Shown here: piece by piece, positions 1-10,356 of the stretch
How the letters are laid out: each line of letters starts with the position of its first letter
Position numbering within the stretch: the stretch's first letter is position 1
NCBI RefSeq assembly: GCF_040183065.1
Contig: NC_091121.1
Location: 41,190,787 to 41,254,786, forward strand
DNA from: Periplaneta americana
Lineage: Eukaryota > Arthropoda > Insecta > Blattodea > Blattidae
DNA: 64,000 bases
Reading direction: 5' to 3'
Translations under genes and position numbers: made by a program
The notes under the pieces: generated by a model
Told to the model about the DNA's origin: nothing
Database searches by the model: none
Seen by the model: the letters and a program-made list of their open reading frames with translations, nothing else

Positions 1-1192
1 ACTTTATAATAGGTTTGTAATTGTGAAGAAATACCAACATAAGAGTCTATAAGTATTATCTTCTGTATTACTTAAATATGATTTCATTTCTAAGTTACCG
101 GTACTGCTCCTGCATTTAATCACATTTCCCGGTGAAACAGATAGTATTTCTCTGGTTTACCTACGTCGTCTTTGATGGCCTAATGCTTATCATTCTTTCA
201 TCCGAGATTTTCGGGTTTAAACCCGACATGACAATGGAGATGTTTTAAAGAATAATGTAAGTCTGAACATGACTTCCTTTAGAAAGGAAATAAACTTGAC
301 AGGCTTGTATGGTACATCAAAGAACCCTGTCCCCCAAATGAGAGGGCTTCAGCAAAATTTACCTATCATTTCTCACACACATCCTGTATATAATGTGTTT
401 CATGTTTTGTAGGGCCATTCAATTCATCTGCCCAGTCATGCTATTCACTGTAATGTATTATATTAATCTATGTAATGTGCTGCATGGTTGTAGATTGCAG
501 ACTTAAAAAGATGAGATGAGAAAACAATTACAAAGTCCAGTTCATTGTACATTATATTCCAGGGTTTTACTTAAATTACCAGAGCATTTGTTTACCTTTC
601 ATGCCTAGATTTTGATCATCATCAGCATTCTACCTTAGTTGTCCGTGTAATGCACATTTGCACCTGTCAACATACGTATTTATTCCAAAAAGACTGCAGA
701 AAGTAGAAAAAAATTAAGCTCCAGATGTGGCAGTTCTTTCTGATGAATGTTTGTACATTTATGGCAATAATCCTGCCAGATATTTATACACTTAAGCTAG
801 TGATAGTTCCTACTTCCCCATGACAAGTGTGTTATAATGATCTCTACATTTTGTAAATGGCCAGTTATAACAACCAAAATATGGGTGCAGATGAAGGAAC
901 ATATCTGTAATAGGCCTCAGTTTTATTGTATTTACATGTATGTGTGAAGGTGGAGGAAAGCACTGTTCTTACATTAAAGAAATTTAAAGAAAATATCAGT
1001 TTCTTATTTAAGACCAAGACTATTTTGTATCCATACGAACATATCTCTTTGATAACATGTGAAGAACCTCAGTGCTCTTTATTTAGTAGGTACAAAGATA
1101 TTCCTTGAACCTTGGGAACCAGTGTGTGTGTTTGCCAGTACAGCCGTAAGTCTCTTAACATAGTGTATTTATTATGGAGAGAGCATATTATA
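1..1192. other. AT-rich stretch, no gene recognised
   Basis: No open frame with coding character and no convincing splice-bounded exon is visible. The sequence is AT-rich with scattered stops. It could be intron or 3' UTR of a gene lying to the left, but nothing proves that. Confidence 0.4.
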
Positions 1193-1877
1193 CTTGTTTT
1201 TTTGAAAGATGGGCCATGATAGGAGCGTTGCGATCGGAAAAACAACTGAATGTCACATAGCGTGGTAGGCCTGTTGCTATGGTAACAACAGTTGAGTTGC
1301 CAAACTTAGTTTCCACGTGGCAAGTGCTTAATAGGTCTCTCGGCGACATTTATTATAGGTAGGTAGGTAGGTAGGTAGATAGATAGATATTTTATTAACC
1401 GTTGGAATACAATTATTCATGGCATCGTCAACATTGATACAATAAATATTACAGTCATCTTAATCTATGGTAACATGTCACATGCTTATTCAATAGAATA
1501 CTAGTTACTTAGAATATAATGTATTTAATTACTAAGCAAATAACGTACTACTAATACTACTGATTCAGTCAGTAATGCATAACACACTAGAATAGTTACT
1601 TGTAAATAAGATGTTGAATTTATTTTAAGAGATACATAATTAATATTGTGCACATAGTGTTAGCATTGGTACGTTTCGTCTGTGATCCTCTGTCAATTTT
1701 TCTATTGTTTTCTTACCTTCGCGTCAATTGTCAATGAATGTTTTAACGTCTGCCATCTTAACTACAACTGCTAGCTTCCATCAGCTGGCAGCGTGGTAAT
1801 CCATATTGGCAACATGGCACTGTAGTTCCAAGCTCGGCCGCTAAACTGTCATGTCCCATCTTTAAAAAAAAAACAAG
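1193..1877. mobile_element. TIR DNA transposon, non-autonomous, TA target site
   Basis: The ends form inverted repeats: the left end reads CTTGTTTTTTTGAAAGATGG and the right end reads the same sequence reversed, with small differences in the T run, continuing into GGVCATGA. Both ends are flanked by TA. No transposase frame is present. A run of GTAG then ATAG tetranucleotides at about 1356-1392, followed by unrelated sequence, looks like the 3' tail of a minus-strand retroelement that inserted into it. Confidence 0.6.
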
Positions 1878-2304
1878 TATAGTAAGCACATTTTTTTTAC
1901 ATTGTATGACCTACACAAAGTAAATAGAGTTTCCTACATATTGCATAATTATATTTCCTGACAACTTAGTCTTTATATATAACCAGTTATATTCCTGCTT
2001 ATATATTTTTTTCTTTGTAATTCAGAAGATATAAATATTTACTCTGCACTCAGATGAAAAGTTGCACATCATACCCTGGATTACAAGAAAAATAGTTATT
2101 TACAATACAAGTGTTAAAAATGACATTTTATTTCGAGTTGTTTGCAAAACGAGGTCACAGGCCAAGTGAAGCAACCCTACGAACAATTACACTGATTTTA
2201 GACAGCCATTTGTCTGTGCTGATATAGAGATAATTTCCCCGATTTGTTCATTGCTGTATTCCCCCTCATTATAATAGTGAAACTATGTCACATTAAAACC
2301 AAGT
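1878..2304. other. AT-rich stretch, nothing recognised
   Basis: There is no gene, RNA or bounded repeat that I can support here. Confidence 0.4.
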
Positions 2305-2361
2305 GGTGGTAAGTATAGCTCAATGGTAGAGCATTTCACTGGTTCAAATCCAAATGCCCCC
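2305..2361 (+). repeat. tRNA-related fragment (A and B box remnants)
   Basis: The segment contains an A-box-like TAGCTCAATGGTAGAGC followed closely by a B-box-like GGTTCAAATCC. The anticodon arm is missing, so it is a decayed tRNA or SINE head rather than a functional tRNA gene. Confidence 0.45.
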
Positions 2362-2563
2362 TAATTTTTATAATTAAATTTAATTCTTAATTTGTTTCAT
2401 ATAGTTATCAATAAAATAACTGAAGCAATGTATTTAATTTGTATACATTTCATACCTTAAGACAGTAATTTTTAAAAGTAGGTCTGTAATTGTTTTAACC
2501 ACGTTATTGATTGGTTGTGATTGCTAATCTGTTATATCTGGTGGGAAACAATTGACATTAGGC

Positions 2564-3163
2564 GCAAACTGTTGAAAATCAATCTTAAAAATTCTTTTTG
2601 CTTGCTTCACATGTTAATTTTAACATGCTTGCCTAGTATTAAAAGATAAATTTTTTGGAATAGCTGTCTAAAAAGCATTTTATAGTCCATAATAGTAAGA
2701 CATGTACCTACTCCACTTATAAATTGTATTGCTTAAGTAGTTGTATGTAATGTAATTAATTTTGCTATTTATTATTGTAAATATGACAATGATATGATAA
2801 TATTATTGTCATCAGTATCTATACCAGTTGTGATGTACCACCACATTCCTGTATATTATAAATGCAAACTGTTGAAAATCAGTCTTAAAAATTCTTTTTT
2901 GCATGCTTCACATGTCAATTTTTAACATGCTTGCCTAGTATTAAAAGATAAATTTTTAGGATTAGCTGTCTAAATAGTATTTTATAGTGCATAATAGTAA
3001 GACATGGACTCACTTATAAATTATTTTGCTTAAGTAGATGTATGTAATGTAACATTAATTTTGCTGTTTCTTATTGTAAATATGATAATGATATGATAAT
3101 ATTATTGTCATCAATATCAATACCAGTTATGATATACTACCACATTCTTGTATATTATAAATG
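2564..3163. repeat. Tandem duplication, two units of about 300 bp
   Basis: Unit 1 (2564-2863) and unit 2 (2864-3163) both begin GCAAACTGTTGAAAATC and stay alignable throughout, sharing blocks such as the CATGCTTGCCTAGTATTAAA segment and a terminal CACATTC-TGTATATTATAAATG. The period is 300 bp and the units differ by scattered substitutions and small indels. Neither unit codes for protein. Confidence 0.9.
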
Positions 3164-3165
3164 CA

Positions 3166-3237
3166 GCACATTGTTAGCCAAATGCCTAGAGCATCAGCTT
3201 TCCACGCTGGTAAGCCAGGTTCAAATGCCAGTAGGTC
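3166..3237 (+). repeat. tRNA-like fragment next to the tandem duplication
   Basis: It has a GTTAGCC...GAGC D-arm-like part, a plausible anticodon arm region (TTTCCACGCTGG) and a B-box-like GGTTCAAATGCC. The acceptor stem does not pair convincingly. It is probably a decayed tRNA-derived SINE head. Confidence 0.4.
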
Positions 3238-3504
3238 CAAATGGAATTTTTTTATGAACAAAGGCAGTGCTTGGTAATAGTTTTCGTGGGGAACTCCTGA
3301 TCCTTCTGCCAGGTTTAGATCGTTAACCCATTAATATTATCATACTGATGCACTGTAGACCATTCCCCATGGTGCACAACAGGTAGTGCTTTACAGTGAC
3401 AAAAAATAATATCATGTAGGCCTACAATATTGTTAAAACTTAGTCTCTGGTATTCATGTGTTGCTAAGCAAGAGAAATAGTTTTTGTGCAAGTAAAGGTT
3501 TATA

Positions 3505-4684
3505 CAGGGTGTTCGCAACTTAATGCCCGACAATGCAGGAGGGTATTCCTTGATTCATTCTACAGCGATATTACCTAACATGTCCTAATCAAAAATCTAA
3601 TAATTTCCGAGTTACAAGAACTTATAAGTCGGAACTTTGGACAACATTTTTGTAAGTAGTAAATGTGTCATTAAGGAAATAAAAGCAGAAGACATTGAGA
3701 ACTAATCTGTTCTTTTATTACACGTACAAATCCTACACAGATCTGCTTACTTGGACGTGAAAATATCATTACAAACTTAACCAACACAGTCAGGTCTTCA
3801 TAAGGTTCCATCAATTTGTTGCATTACAAGAGACAAAAAAAAAGTAAATAAATACAAAATTGCATTATACTGTACCAAACTACAGGTGAATCTGTGCACT
3901 GTTATTGCAGGTGGGGCTCGAAATGCATTCCTTGAGCATCCCTACACCAGACAGTTCTACGTAATAGTGAATGTGTGGCATTCGCAATAATGGCGGGATG
4001 AAGTCTGATGTGGTCTGCAGCACCATTGATGCTGATTAGTTGTGGATGGGCTATCGGCCAGTTACAGAGGAGGATCTCCGGGTTCTAGGTTCTGCACAAA
4101 ATTATCATGATATCTCGTAGTATGTGCCAAACTGTGGTGTGCAGCAATTCGTCGTGTACTTATCCGTGGAGTTTCATTTATGATGTCAATAACTGCAGGC
4201 CTTAGGTCTTCAATTCAGTCTGGCTGCACTTCTTCGTGTTGTGCATGTAGGCTTGGGACATTTCCACGTTCAGCTAAATGGTGATATGTACGTGCAAATA
4301 ATCCTGGATCTGGCTGTCTACGATCTGGAAACCATATCCGATATTCTCGCAACATTACCGACGCACAATCCATAAATGAACACAATATCAGCGTATTCTT
4401 GATGAGAATACACGAACGGCATTTTCACGATCACTGGGCACTGATAGCCCTGCACGACAAACTGCACTGCGAGCTGTTTACTGTCTCTAGTGGACCTTTT
4501 GCGATCGCTGCCTCACATAGTCTGATGTTCATAGTGCTTGGTGCCGCAAGAAGAGCCGGATATTCACAAGCCATTAACTTCTTAATGCTTCAATTTAATA
4601 TAGGGGTATGCTAGGTTATATCGCTGTGGAATGAATCGAGGAATATGCTCCTGCATTGTCGGGCATTAAGTTGCGAATGCCCTG
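3505..4684 (-). mobile_element. TIR DNA transposon with a decayed DUF4817/IS630-like transposase
   Basis: The termini are about 75-bp inverted repeats beginning CAGGGTGTTCGCAACTTAAT (left) and, reversed, CAGGGCATTCGCAACTTAAT (right), each flanked by TA. On the minus strand, broken frames resemble the helix-turn-helix region of DUF4817-type transposases: an RRQPDPGLFARTYHHLAERG-like stretch near 4280-4330, then a second helix-turn-helix-like stretch near 4080-4200. A short end-of-protein remnant follows near 3920-3960. Most of the DDE catalytic region is gone. This is a non-autonomous, mutated copy. Confidence 0.75.
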
Positions 4685-4956
4685 TATATATTCTACCTTC
4701 TCTAAAGCCAACACTAAAAATTATGAATATAACTGTGAACTTTTTTATGCTGCAGATCTATTTTTTGCTGTAATTGGAGACTAACTCCACGACTCTGACT
4801 ACGAAACTATTGGGCCTGAGTTTAAATTCTGGTTGTGATAAGTTGCCTGATTTGTTTTTTCCTCAAGCAATGCGAAACAAATACCAAACAACTTTCAGCA
4901 TTGAACTGTCGCCATCATTAAATTAAACTACATTTATCATTATGCAATAGTTTCAG

Positions 4957-5056
4957 GTCAACAAAGGATGCAGCAGGACATAGCACTGTTGACTTGTACA
5001 CAGATGACATCATTCTGAGAATGTTGCAGAGCTCTCAGGGAAACGAGGAGTGTTAA
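4957..5056 (+). CDS. Candidate terminal coding exon of an unrecognised gene
   Basis: A clear acceptor (TAGTTTCAG at 4948-4956) opens a 100-bp frame that ends at TAA (5054-5056). It encodes one split codon plus 32 residues including DAAGHSTVDLYTDDIILRML and ends in NEEC. The other two frames contain stops. The composition looks protein-like and unlike the surrounding repeats, and a SINE follows 250 bp downstream, as is common in a 3' UTR. I do not recognise the protein and cannot find the preceding exon, so this may be chance or an old gene fragment. Confidence 0.35.
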
Positions 5057-5311
5057 ACGCGGACTTTGTCCAAACTGAGTGCTGTGTAAACTGGATTGAT
5101 AAATGGTACCAAATAATGAATCACTATACTCACAGGAATGCAGTCCTACAGACTAGAAACAATCATCCCTGCGATAGGAGTGGTAAACGCAATAAGCTTC
5201 GGCCTGTGATGTTAGTCTTCAGGGTCCTCCCGCATAGGGAGGAAGTGGGAAATTGGATACTAAGTATTATATATCTATCTATTTTCTTTATTTTAAAGAA
5301 CTATAATCATT

Positions 5312-5602
5312 TGGGCGGCCGGGTAGCTCAGTTGGTAGAGCAGCTGGCTACGGACTGGAAGGTCCGGAGTTCGATCCCAGGTGGTGACAGGATTTTTTCT
5401 CGTTGCCAAACTTTCAAAACGGCCCCAAGGTTCACTCAGCCTTCTATAAAATTGAGTACCGGGTCTTTCCCGGGGGTAAAAGGCGGTCAGAGCATGGTGC
5501 CAACCACACCACCTCATTCTAGTGCCAAGGTCATGGAAAGCATGGGGCTCTACCTCCATGCCCCCCAAGTGCCTTCATGGCATGTTACGGGGATACCTTT
5601 TT
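5312..5602 (+). mobile_element. tRNA-derived SINE, family 1
   Basis: The head has a canonical A box (GGTAGCTCAGTTGGTAGAGC) and B box (GAGTTCGATCCC). A GC-rich body follows with CGGGTCTTTCCCGGGGGTAA. A 12-bp direct repeat, ACTATAATCATT, flanks it at 5300-5311 and 5603-5614 and marks the target-site duplication. Confidence 0.85.
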
Positions 5603-5759
5603 ACTATAATCATTATTAATTTAACTTTATTCTTGAGATGCAATGAATGCAATTTATCTATCCTATATCAAAATCATTAACTTCTTTCGGTATTGAAGAT
5701 TGTATTATATATTTTTCAAAATCTTTTACATTCTATCCATTGATCATATATGATTTATT

Positions 5760-6012
5760 GTCCACACCTGTGGAGTAACGGTTAGCACGTCTAGCCGCGA
5801 AACCAGGTGGCCCGGGTTCGATTCCCGGTCGGGGCAAGTTGCCTGGTTGAGGTTTTTTCCGGGGTTTTCCCTCAACCCAATATGAGCAAATGCTGGGTAA
5901 CTTTCGGTGTTGGACCCCGGAATCATTTCACCGGTATTATCACCTTCATCTCATTCAGACGCTAAATAACCTAAGCTGTTGATAAAGCGTCGTAAAATAA
6001 CCTACTAAAAAA
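5760..6012 (+). mobile_element. tRNA-derived SINE, family 2
   Basis: The element begins GTCCACACCTGTGGAGTAAC, has a B box (GGGTTCGATTCC) and a body with GTTGAGGTTTTTTCCGGGG, and ends in a short A run. A 14-bp target duplication, ATATATGATTTATT, flanks it at 5746-5759 and 6013-6026. Minus-strand relatives are at 46169-46431 and 56906-57131. Confidence 0.9.
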
Positions 6013-6048
6013 ATATATGATTTATTCCCGGATTTGTTTATTCTTTTA

Positions 6049-6051
<3 letters not shown>

Positions 6052-6098
<47 letters not shown>
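6052..6098. repeat. (TA)n microsatellite
   Basis: An uninterrupted AT dinucleotide run of about 47 bp. Confidence 0.95.
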
Positions 6099-6099
<1 letters not shown>

Positions 6100-6214
6100 G
6101 TGTCAGTACATAAAATAATGTAATAGAAATATACAGCAATAACTTTGAAATCAATGAACATATTTTTATTGTTTGTTTTGTGAGAATTGTGTTGGAGTTT
6201 AGTTAACATAGTTA

Positions 6215-6397
6215 CACAGTCTAGTATATACAGTCGCGAAGCTCTATACGTAGTAAATATGGAAACATTAGATAGTTGCTCACCCCTAGGATCGCTAATA
6301 TCGCCTCATTACAGGCAATGCAAAATAGTACCGTCACAGTCTATTGTTCCTAGCACCCTCAAAACTCAAGCTTCGTGACTGTATATAGTAGACTGTG
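6215..6397. mobile_element. MITE with 7-bp target duplication
   Basis: Inverted repeats of about 30 bp begin CACAGTCTAGTATATACAGT (left) and, reversed, CACAGTCTACTATATACAGT (right), both running into CGAAGCT. The direct repeat ATAGTTA flanks the element at 6208-6214 and 6398-6404. It encodes nothing. The 7-bp duplication fits neither mariner (TA) nor most hAT elements (8 bp); a P-like or other family is possible. Confidence 0.75.
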
Positions 6398-6404
6398 ATA
6401 GTTA

Positions 6405-7350
6405 CATAGTTTCCATAGTGTCTTTTGTTGGTCTCATGATGTCTAATCAGTATTCAGTTTTGGTCCAATTTTTTAAGCATACCTTGTCTGACTCTTTATA
6501 TTATATTTCTGTTTCTTTCATGTAAGACCTGAAGATTCCTTACAGGCATTCTGTAGTCATTATCCTTTAGATATTCCCATGTAAAAAAATTAGCAGTGTT
6601 AAATCTGATGACCGCAGGGAGCAAGAAATCTCGCTTCATCAGAAAACAGCACTTGGCAAGAAATTGTTGTGTTGGTCCGGTCTAATCAACACATCCACGA
6701 GAAAATTAATTATTTTTTTCTTATCCTCTGCTTTTAAAGTCTACAAAGTTTCCACTGTGTATGGATAAAATTTAAGTGGATGGTTGATTGTGGAATTTGC
6801 AACTTGAGCTTCAGGTACACTGGATCTTCCTGGGCATGATGCCTTTTCTAAGCTACCAGTACCAGTTTCCATAAAACACTCATACCATAGTTTAATATGA
6901 CGTCTAGAGGGTGCATGTAGACTCTTCTGAAGTTTCGTTGCACCTGTGTTATGGAGTTTGTCTGAATTAGTCACTCTATACAACGAGGATTTTGTTTCAT
7001 ACCTGTAATTTTTAAAATTGAAAATGACGCATACAGTTGACAGCAATGCTTAATTACCGCCAATTCATAAAATTTCCCAGCTTTTGTTGGCATGCTACAA
7101 AAAACAGAATTAAATTATTCTTATTAGCTTATTAGATTGTATTATTTTGTTACATTATTTTATGTATGCTGTATAAATCAGTATACCATTATGTTTAATC
7201 TTCACCTCAAACATACTTTTATATACTGTACCAATAAACACATTTACTATAAGATGTCGAACCTAATAAATCCCACTTTTTACACAGTCTTAAGCACTTT
7301 GCTATGAATTAAGTATAATATTCAAACCAATTTTATTATTTTCTTTACAG
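6405..7350. other. No gene or bounded repeat recognised
   Basis: This is AT-rich sequence. Open frames are short and lack recognisable motifs. It ends at the acceptor of the candidate exon at 7351. Confidence 0.35.
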
Positions 7351-7409
7351 AGTTGAAATGCGCTTGAAGACTGAAAGAAAAACTGCATACTTGACTGATG
7401 CTATAAAAG
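7351..7409 (+). CDS. Candidate internal coding exon, unrecognised
   Basis: A long pyrimidine-rich acceptor (TTATTTTCTTTACAG) precedes 59 bp and a GT donor follows (AAAAG|GTATTT). Only one frame is open. It encodes 19 residues, VEMRLKTERKTAYLTDAIK, a charged helical-looking peptide, with a split codon at each end. I do not recognise it. It may belong to the same unknown gene as 4957-5056, or be a chance splice-like frame. Confidence 0.3.
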
Positions 7410-7552
7410 GTATTTCTCTTTAAAAAAAATAGAAACAAACAGAATCTTACAAGTTCCACATACTGGATTTGGATTGTATAGGTCTGTTTTAATCATTTAT
7501 TAACTATATCATTTGCTTAGTTATGTAGCACTTATGGAATTATAGTAAGATG

Positions 7553-7800
7553 TTTTTTATTTTACTTGGTTATCAACTACTAGGTTATTTAGCGTCGATA
7601 GAATTAGTGATAGCGGCGAGATTGTATTTGGCGAGATGAGGCCGAGGTATTGCCATAGATTACCTGACATATGCTTTACGGTTGGGAGAAACCTCAGAAA
7701 AAACCCAACCAGAATCAGCCCAAGTGGGAATCAAACCCATGCCCGAGTACAACTCTGGATCAGGAGGCAAACACTCTACTGCCTGAGCTACGCCAGTTGC
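7553..7800 (-). mobile_element. tRNA-derived SINE, family 3
   Basis: Reading leftwards, the head GCGTAGCTCAGGCAGTAGAG is followed by a B-box region and a CTGAGGTTTCTCCCAACCG body, ending in a T/A-rich tail. The 10-bp target duplication TAGTAAGATG is at 7543-7552 and 7801-7810. Relatives lie at 63305-63573 and 63661-63890. Confidence 0.85.
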
Positions 7801-7825
7801 TAGTAAGATGATATTTTTGTGGGAT

Positions 7826-7905
7826 GAGCTCGCGGATTTGCCTAACATCTTCCGCAATTGGGAAAAATCTCGGAAAAAAACCCACCAGGTCAGGGGTTCC
7901 CAACT
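7826..7905 (-). mobile_element. SINE family 3 fragment
   Basis: The core with TTGCCTAACATCTTCCGCAA and GGAAAAATCTCGGAAAAAAA matches the body of the neighbouring SINE. Both ends are missing. Confidence 0.6.
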
Positions 7906-8211
7906 TTTTCAGACTATGCCACTCTTCACATGTCACATTTTCCATGCAATGCCTCTGTACTCAAAATTTAAAATTAAAAAAAATAATCTATTTTTAATTG
8001 TCGTTTACATTACAGGTTTTTAATCTTTTAAATGTAAACAAAATAGGAATAAAATTATATAACTGACAGAACTTAACAAATAACAAGAAATTGATGAAAT
8101 AGGCTCTTTTTTTTTTGACCTCATGTGTACCATTTTTTCATAATGGCGAAACATTTTATCGTGTATTTATGATTTCATTTTCACTTTTTCACTAATATTT
8201 AAAAATGAGAC

Positions 8212-8225
<14 letters not shown>

Positions 8226-8269
<44 letters not shown>

Positions 8270-8611
8270 TCTGTGGCGCTACAGCCCGTGAAGGGCCTAG
8301 ACCGACCAGACGGCTTCTGGCCTCACGCCCACATGCCGAAGCAGAGGTGGACGATCATCCAACCAGAATGGAGGTATCGTGTGGTTAGCACGATGATCCC
8401 CCCCCAGCCGTTATAGCTGGTATTCACAACCGGATTTCGCTACCTATCGTAGCTCCCCAAGTGCATCACGATGCTGGGTGGGCACCGGTCCCATACACTG
8501 GCCGAAATTTCATGAGAAAATTTCTTCCTCCATGAGGAACCGAACCAACGCGCATTCTGTAACGCGAGTCCTAGGCGGGATGCCTTAGACCGCGACGCCA
8601 CGGCGTGGGAC
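8226..8611 (-). mobile_element. tRNA-derived SINE, family 4, GC-rich, (ATT)n tail
   Basis: Reading leftwards, it starts GTCCCACGCCGTGGCGTCGC, has a B-box-like GGTTCGGTTCCT, then a 250-bp GC-rich body and a pure ATT-repeat tail (8226-8267 on the + strand). The 13-bp target duplication AAATGAGACATAT is at 8213-8225 and 8612-8624. From memory, closely similar sequences are widespread in other insects; that statement is recall, not a search. Confidence 0.85.
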
Positions 8612-8714
8612 AAATGAGACATATTCATACATGAAACCTGTTCTGGATTTTGTTTTATCTCCTCTGTTGTAGGACTTACACACCAGTTTCTGTAGGGGAA
8701 GGGTTGATTCTATG

Positions 8715-8884
8715 GACCACAAACATTAGACATGGACATGAGCCTCCCCTAGCCTGGAGTTAACAGAGTGTAGGGGTCTCCACATACACACACAGGACAG
8801 AATATTAACGAAAGACATCCATCCATGTCCGAGGTAGGATTCGAACTCACGAGCCTTCAGACCATGTCGCCTATTGGGATACTC
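8715..8884 (-). mobile_element. tRNA-related SINE fragment
   Basis: Reading leftwards there is an A-box-like region and a B box (GAGTTCGAATCC) near 8840, then a body with CTCCAGGCTAGGGGAGGCTC. I could not place its ends. Confidence 0.5.
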
Positions 8885-8936
8885 CTTCGTTCTGAAAGTG
8901 TCATTAAATAAAATAAATGCTGCTACCACCATCATC

Positions 8937-8938
<2 letters not shown>

Positions 8939-9006
<68 letters not shown>
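8939..9006. repeat. (CT)n microsatellite
   Basis: About 68 bp of nearly perfect CT dinucleotides. Confidence 0.95.
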
Positions 9007-9010
<4 letters not shown>

Positions 9011-9246
9011 CTTGCAGCTCAAGTCAGACGAATTCGAATTTCGCATAATGAGGATTGATATTCCCAACCAAAAGTAAACAAGTTATAGAATAACCTCGAG
9101 AGTAGGGATGGCAACACGAGGGTTGGAGCTTTGGTGGCCTAGTGCGCATTCTTCTGCCTTTCTCCTTTATTCAACGTAAATATTCATAGTGCAATTAAAA
9201 CTCATTTCAAAACACTACAAACCCAATTTACTCATCATTTTATTAT

Positions 9247-10356
9247 TTCGGAATATGTATGATAAGAACTTTCTGTGTTAAATTTTTACATACATACTAA
9301 TACTATACAAAGGAATCAAAAGACAGATCCAAAACCTACATCAACACATAAACAAAATACATCCAAAGCTACACTACACATTAGAAATTGAAAACAACAA
9401 ATCCATAAATTTTCTAGACATCACAGTAACAAAAGTAGACAACAAACACACATTCAAAGTATATAGAAAACCCACAACAACAACAACACACATACACAAC
9501 AAATCCAACCACCCCACACAACGCAAACAAGCTGCATTCCGAACAATGGTACACAGACTACTCAACATACCAATGAACCAACAGGATTACAACGAAGAAC
9601 TAAACACAATCAAATACATAGCACAAGAAAACGGATACAACCCTAACATAATAGACAACATAATACGTAAGACAAAACAAAACCACAAAAAAAAACAGAA
9701 GAATACAACACAAACACAAGAACACAAAAAATACATCATACTAACATACGAAAACAAAAACACACATAAAATTGCAACCTCATTCAAGAAATTAAATTAC
9801 AACATCGCATACAGAACAAATAACACTCTACAAAAATATCTCAACACACAAACAACACAAACAAACAAATACAACCACACAGGCGTATACAAACTCAAAT
9901 GTAACACCTGCAACAACTTCTACATAGGACAGACAGGCAGATCATTTCAAACACGTTACAAAGAACACATCACAGCCATAACAAAATTACAAAACACCTC
10001 CACATATGCAGAACACATCACAAATGCCAACCACACCTACAGAGACATCAACACAGACATGGAAATACTGAACATCCAACCAAAAAGCCAGAAACTCAAC
10101 ACACTAGAATAATATGAAATTTACAGACACACGAAAACACACCCCAACGAAATTCTCAACACACAACTCAATTTCAAAACACATACACTCTTTGGCTATA
10201 CACTAAGAACGCACCCTCACAGGAAACAAGAGGCGCCAAGACCAACAACGACCATTTCTGAAGATGACCCAAAATAGGTCGAAACATGTTAACAAGGTAC
10301 GTTAAAATTTAACACAGAAAGTTCTTATCATACATATTCCGAAGTGATACAGTGTT
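9247..10356 (+). mobile_element. Penelope-like retroelement, 5'-truncated, GIY-YIG end
   Basis: The frame from about 9300 carries the end of a reverse transcriptase (INFLDITVTKVDNKHTFKVY, then a YRKPT motif) and runs into a GIY-YIG-type endonuclease at about 9880-10010 (GVYKLKCNTCNNFYIGQTGR). This order is diagnostic of Penelope-like elements. A TAA at 10110-10112 interrupts the frame, which then continues in phase (YEIYRHTKTHPNEILNTQLN) to about 10275. The copy is flanked by an inverted repeat containing GGAATATGTATGATAAGAAC (9250-9290 and about 10310-10356), typical of the complex ends of the group. The coding strand is very rich in A and C. Confidence 0.88.
10256..10295 (+). ncRNA. Hammerhead-ribozyme-like motif at the Penelope element's end
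   Basis: The order CTGAAGA, a 4-bp helix (GACC/GGTC) closed by a CAAAATA loop, then GAAAC matches the CUGANGA - stem II - GAAA core of hammerheads, which are known from Penelope-like elements. There is one unpaired U before stem II, stem III would be at most 2 bp, and I could not confirm stem I. It may be a relic or a look-alike. Confidence 0.35.

Noticed and set aside
4399..4614. 71-codon + strand frame
   Set aside because: It lies antisense to the decayed transposase of the TIR element at 3505-4684.
5293..5568. Overlapping open frames on both strands, one of 189 codons on + and one of 91 on minus
   Set aside because: They run through the tRNA-derived SINE at 5312-5602, and their translations are typical SINE read-through.
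8217..8267. CRISPR-like or regulatory repeat array
   Set aside because: It is a simple trinucleotide tail of a SINE. No CRISPR array or bacterial feature occurs anywhere in the window.
8726..9077. Arg-Glu and Ser-Leu repeat proteins
   Set aside because: They are translations of the (CT)n microsatellite.
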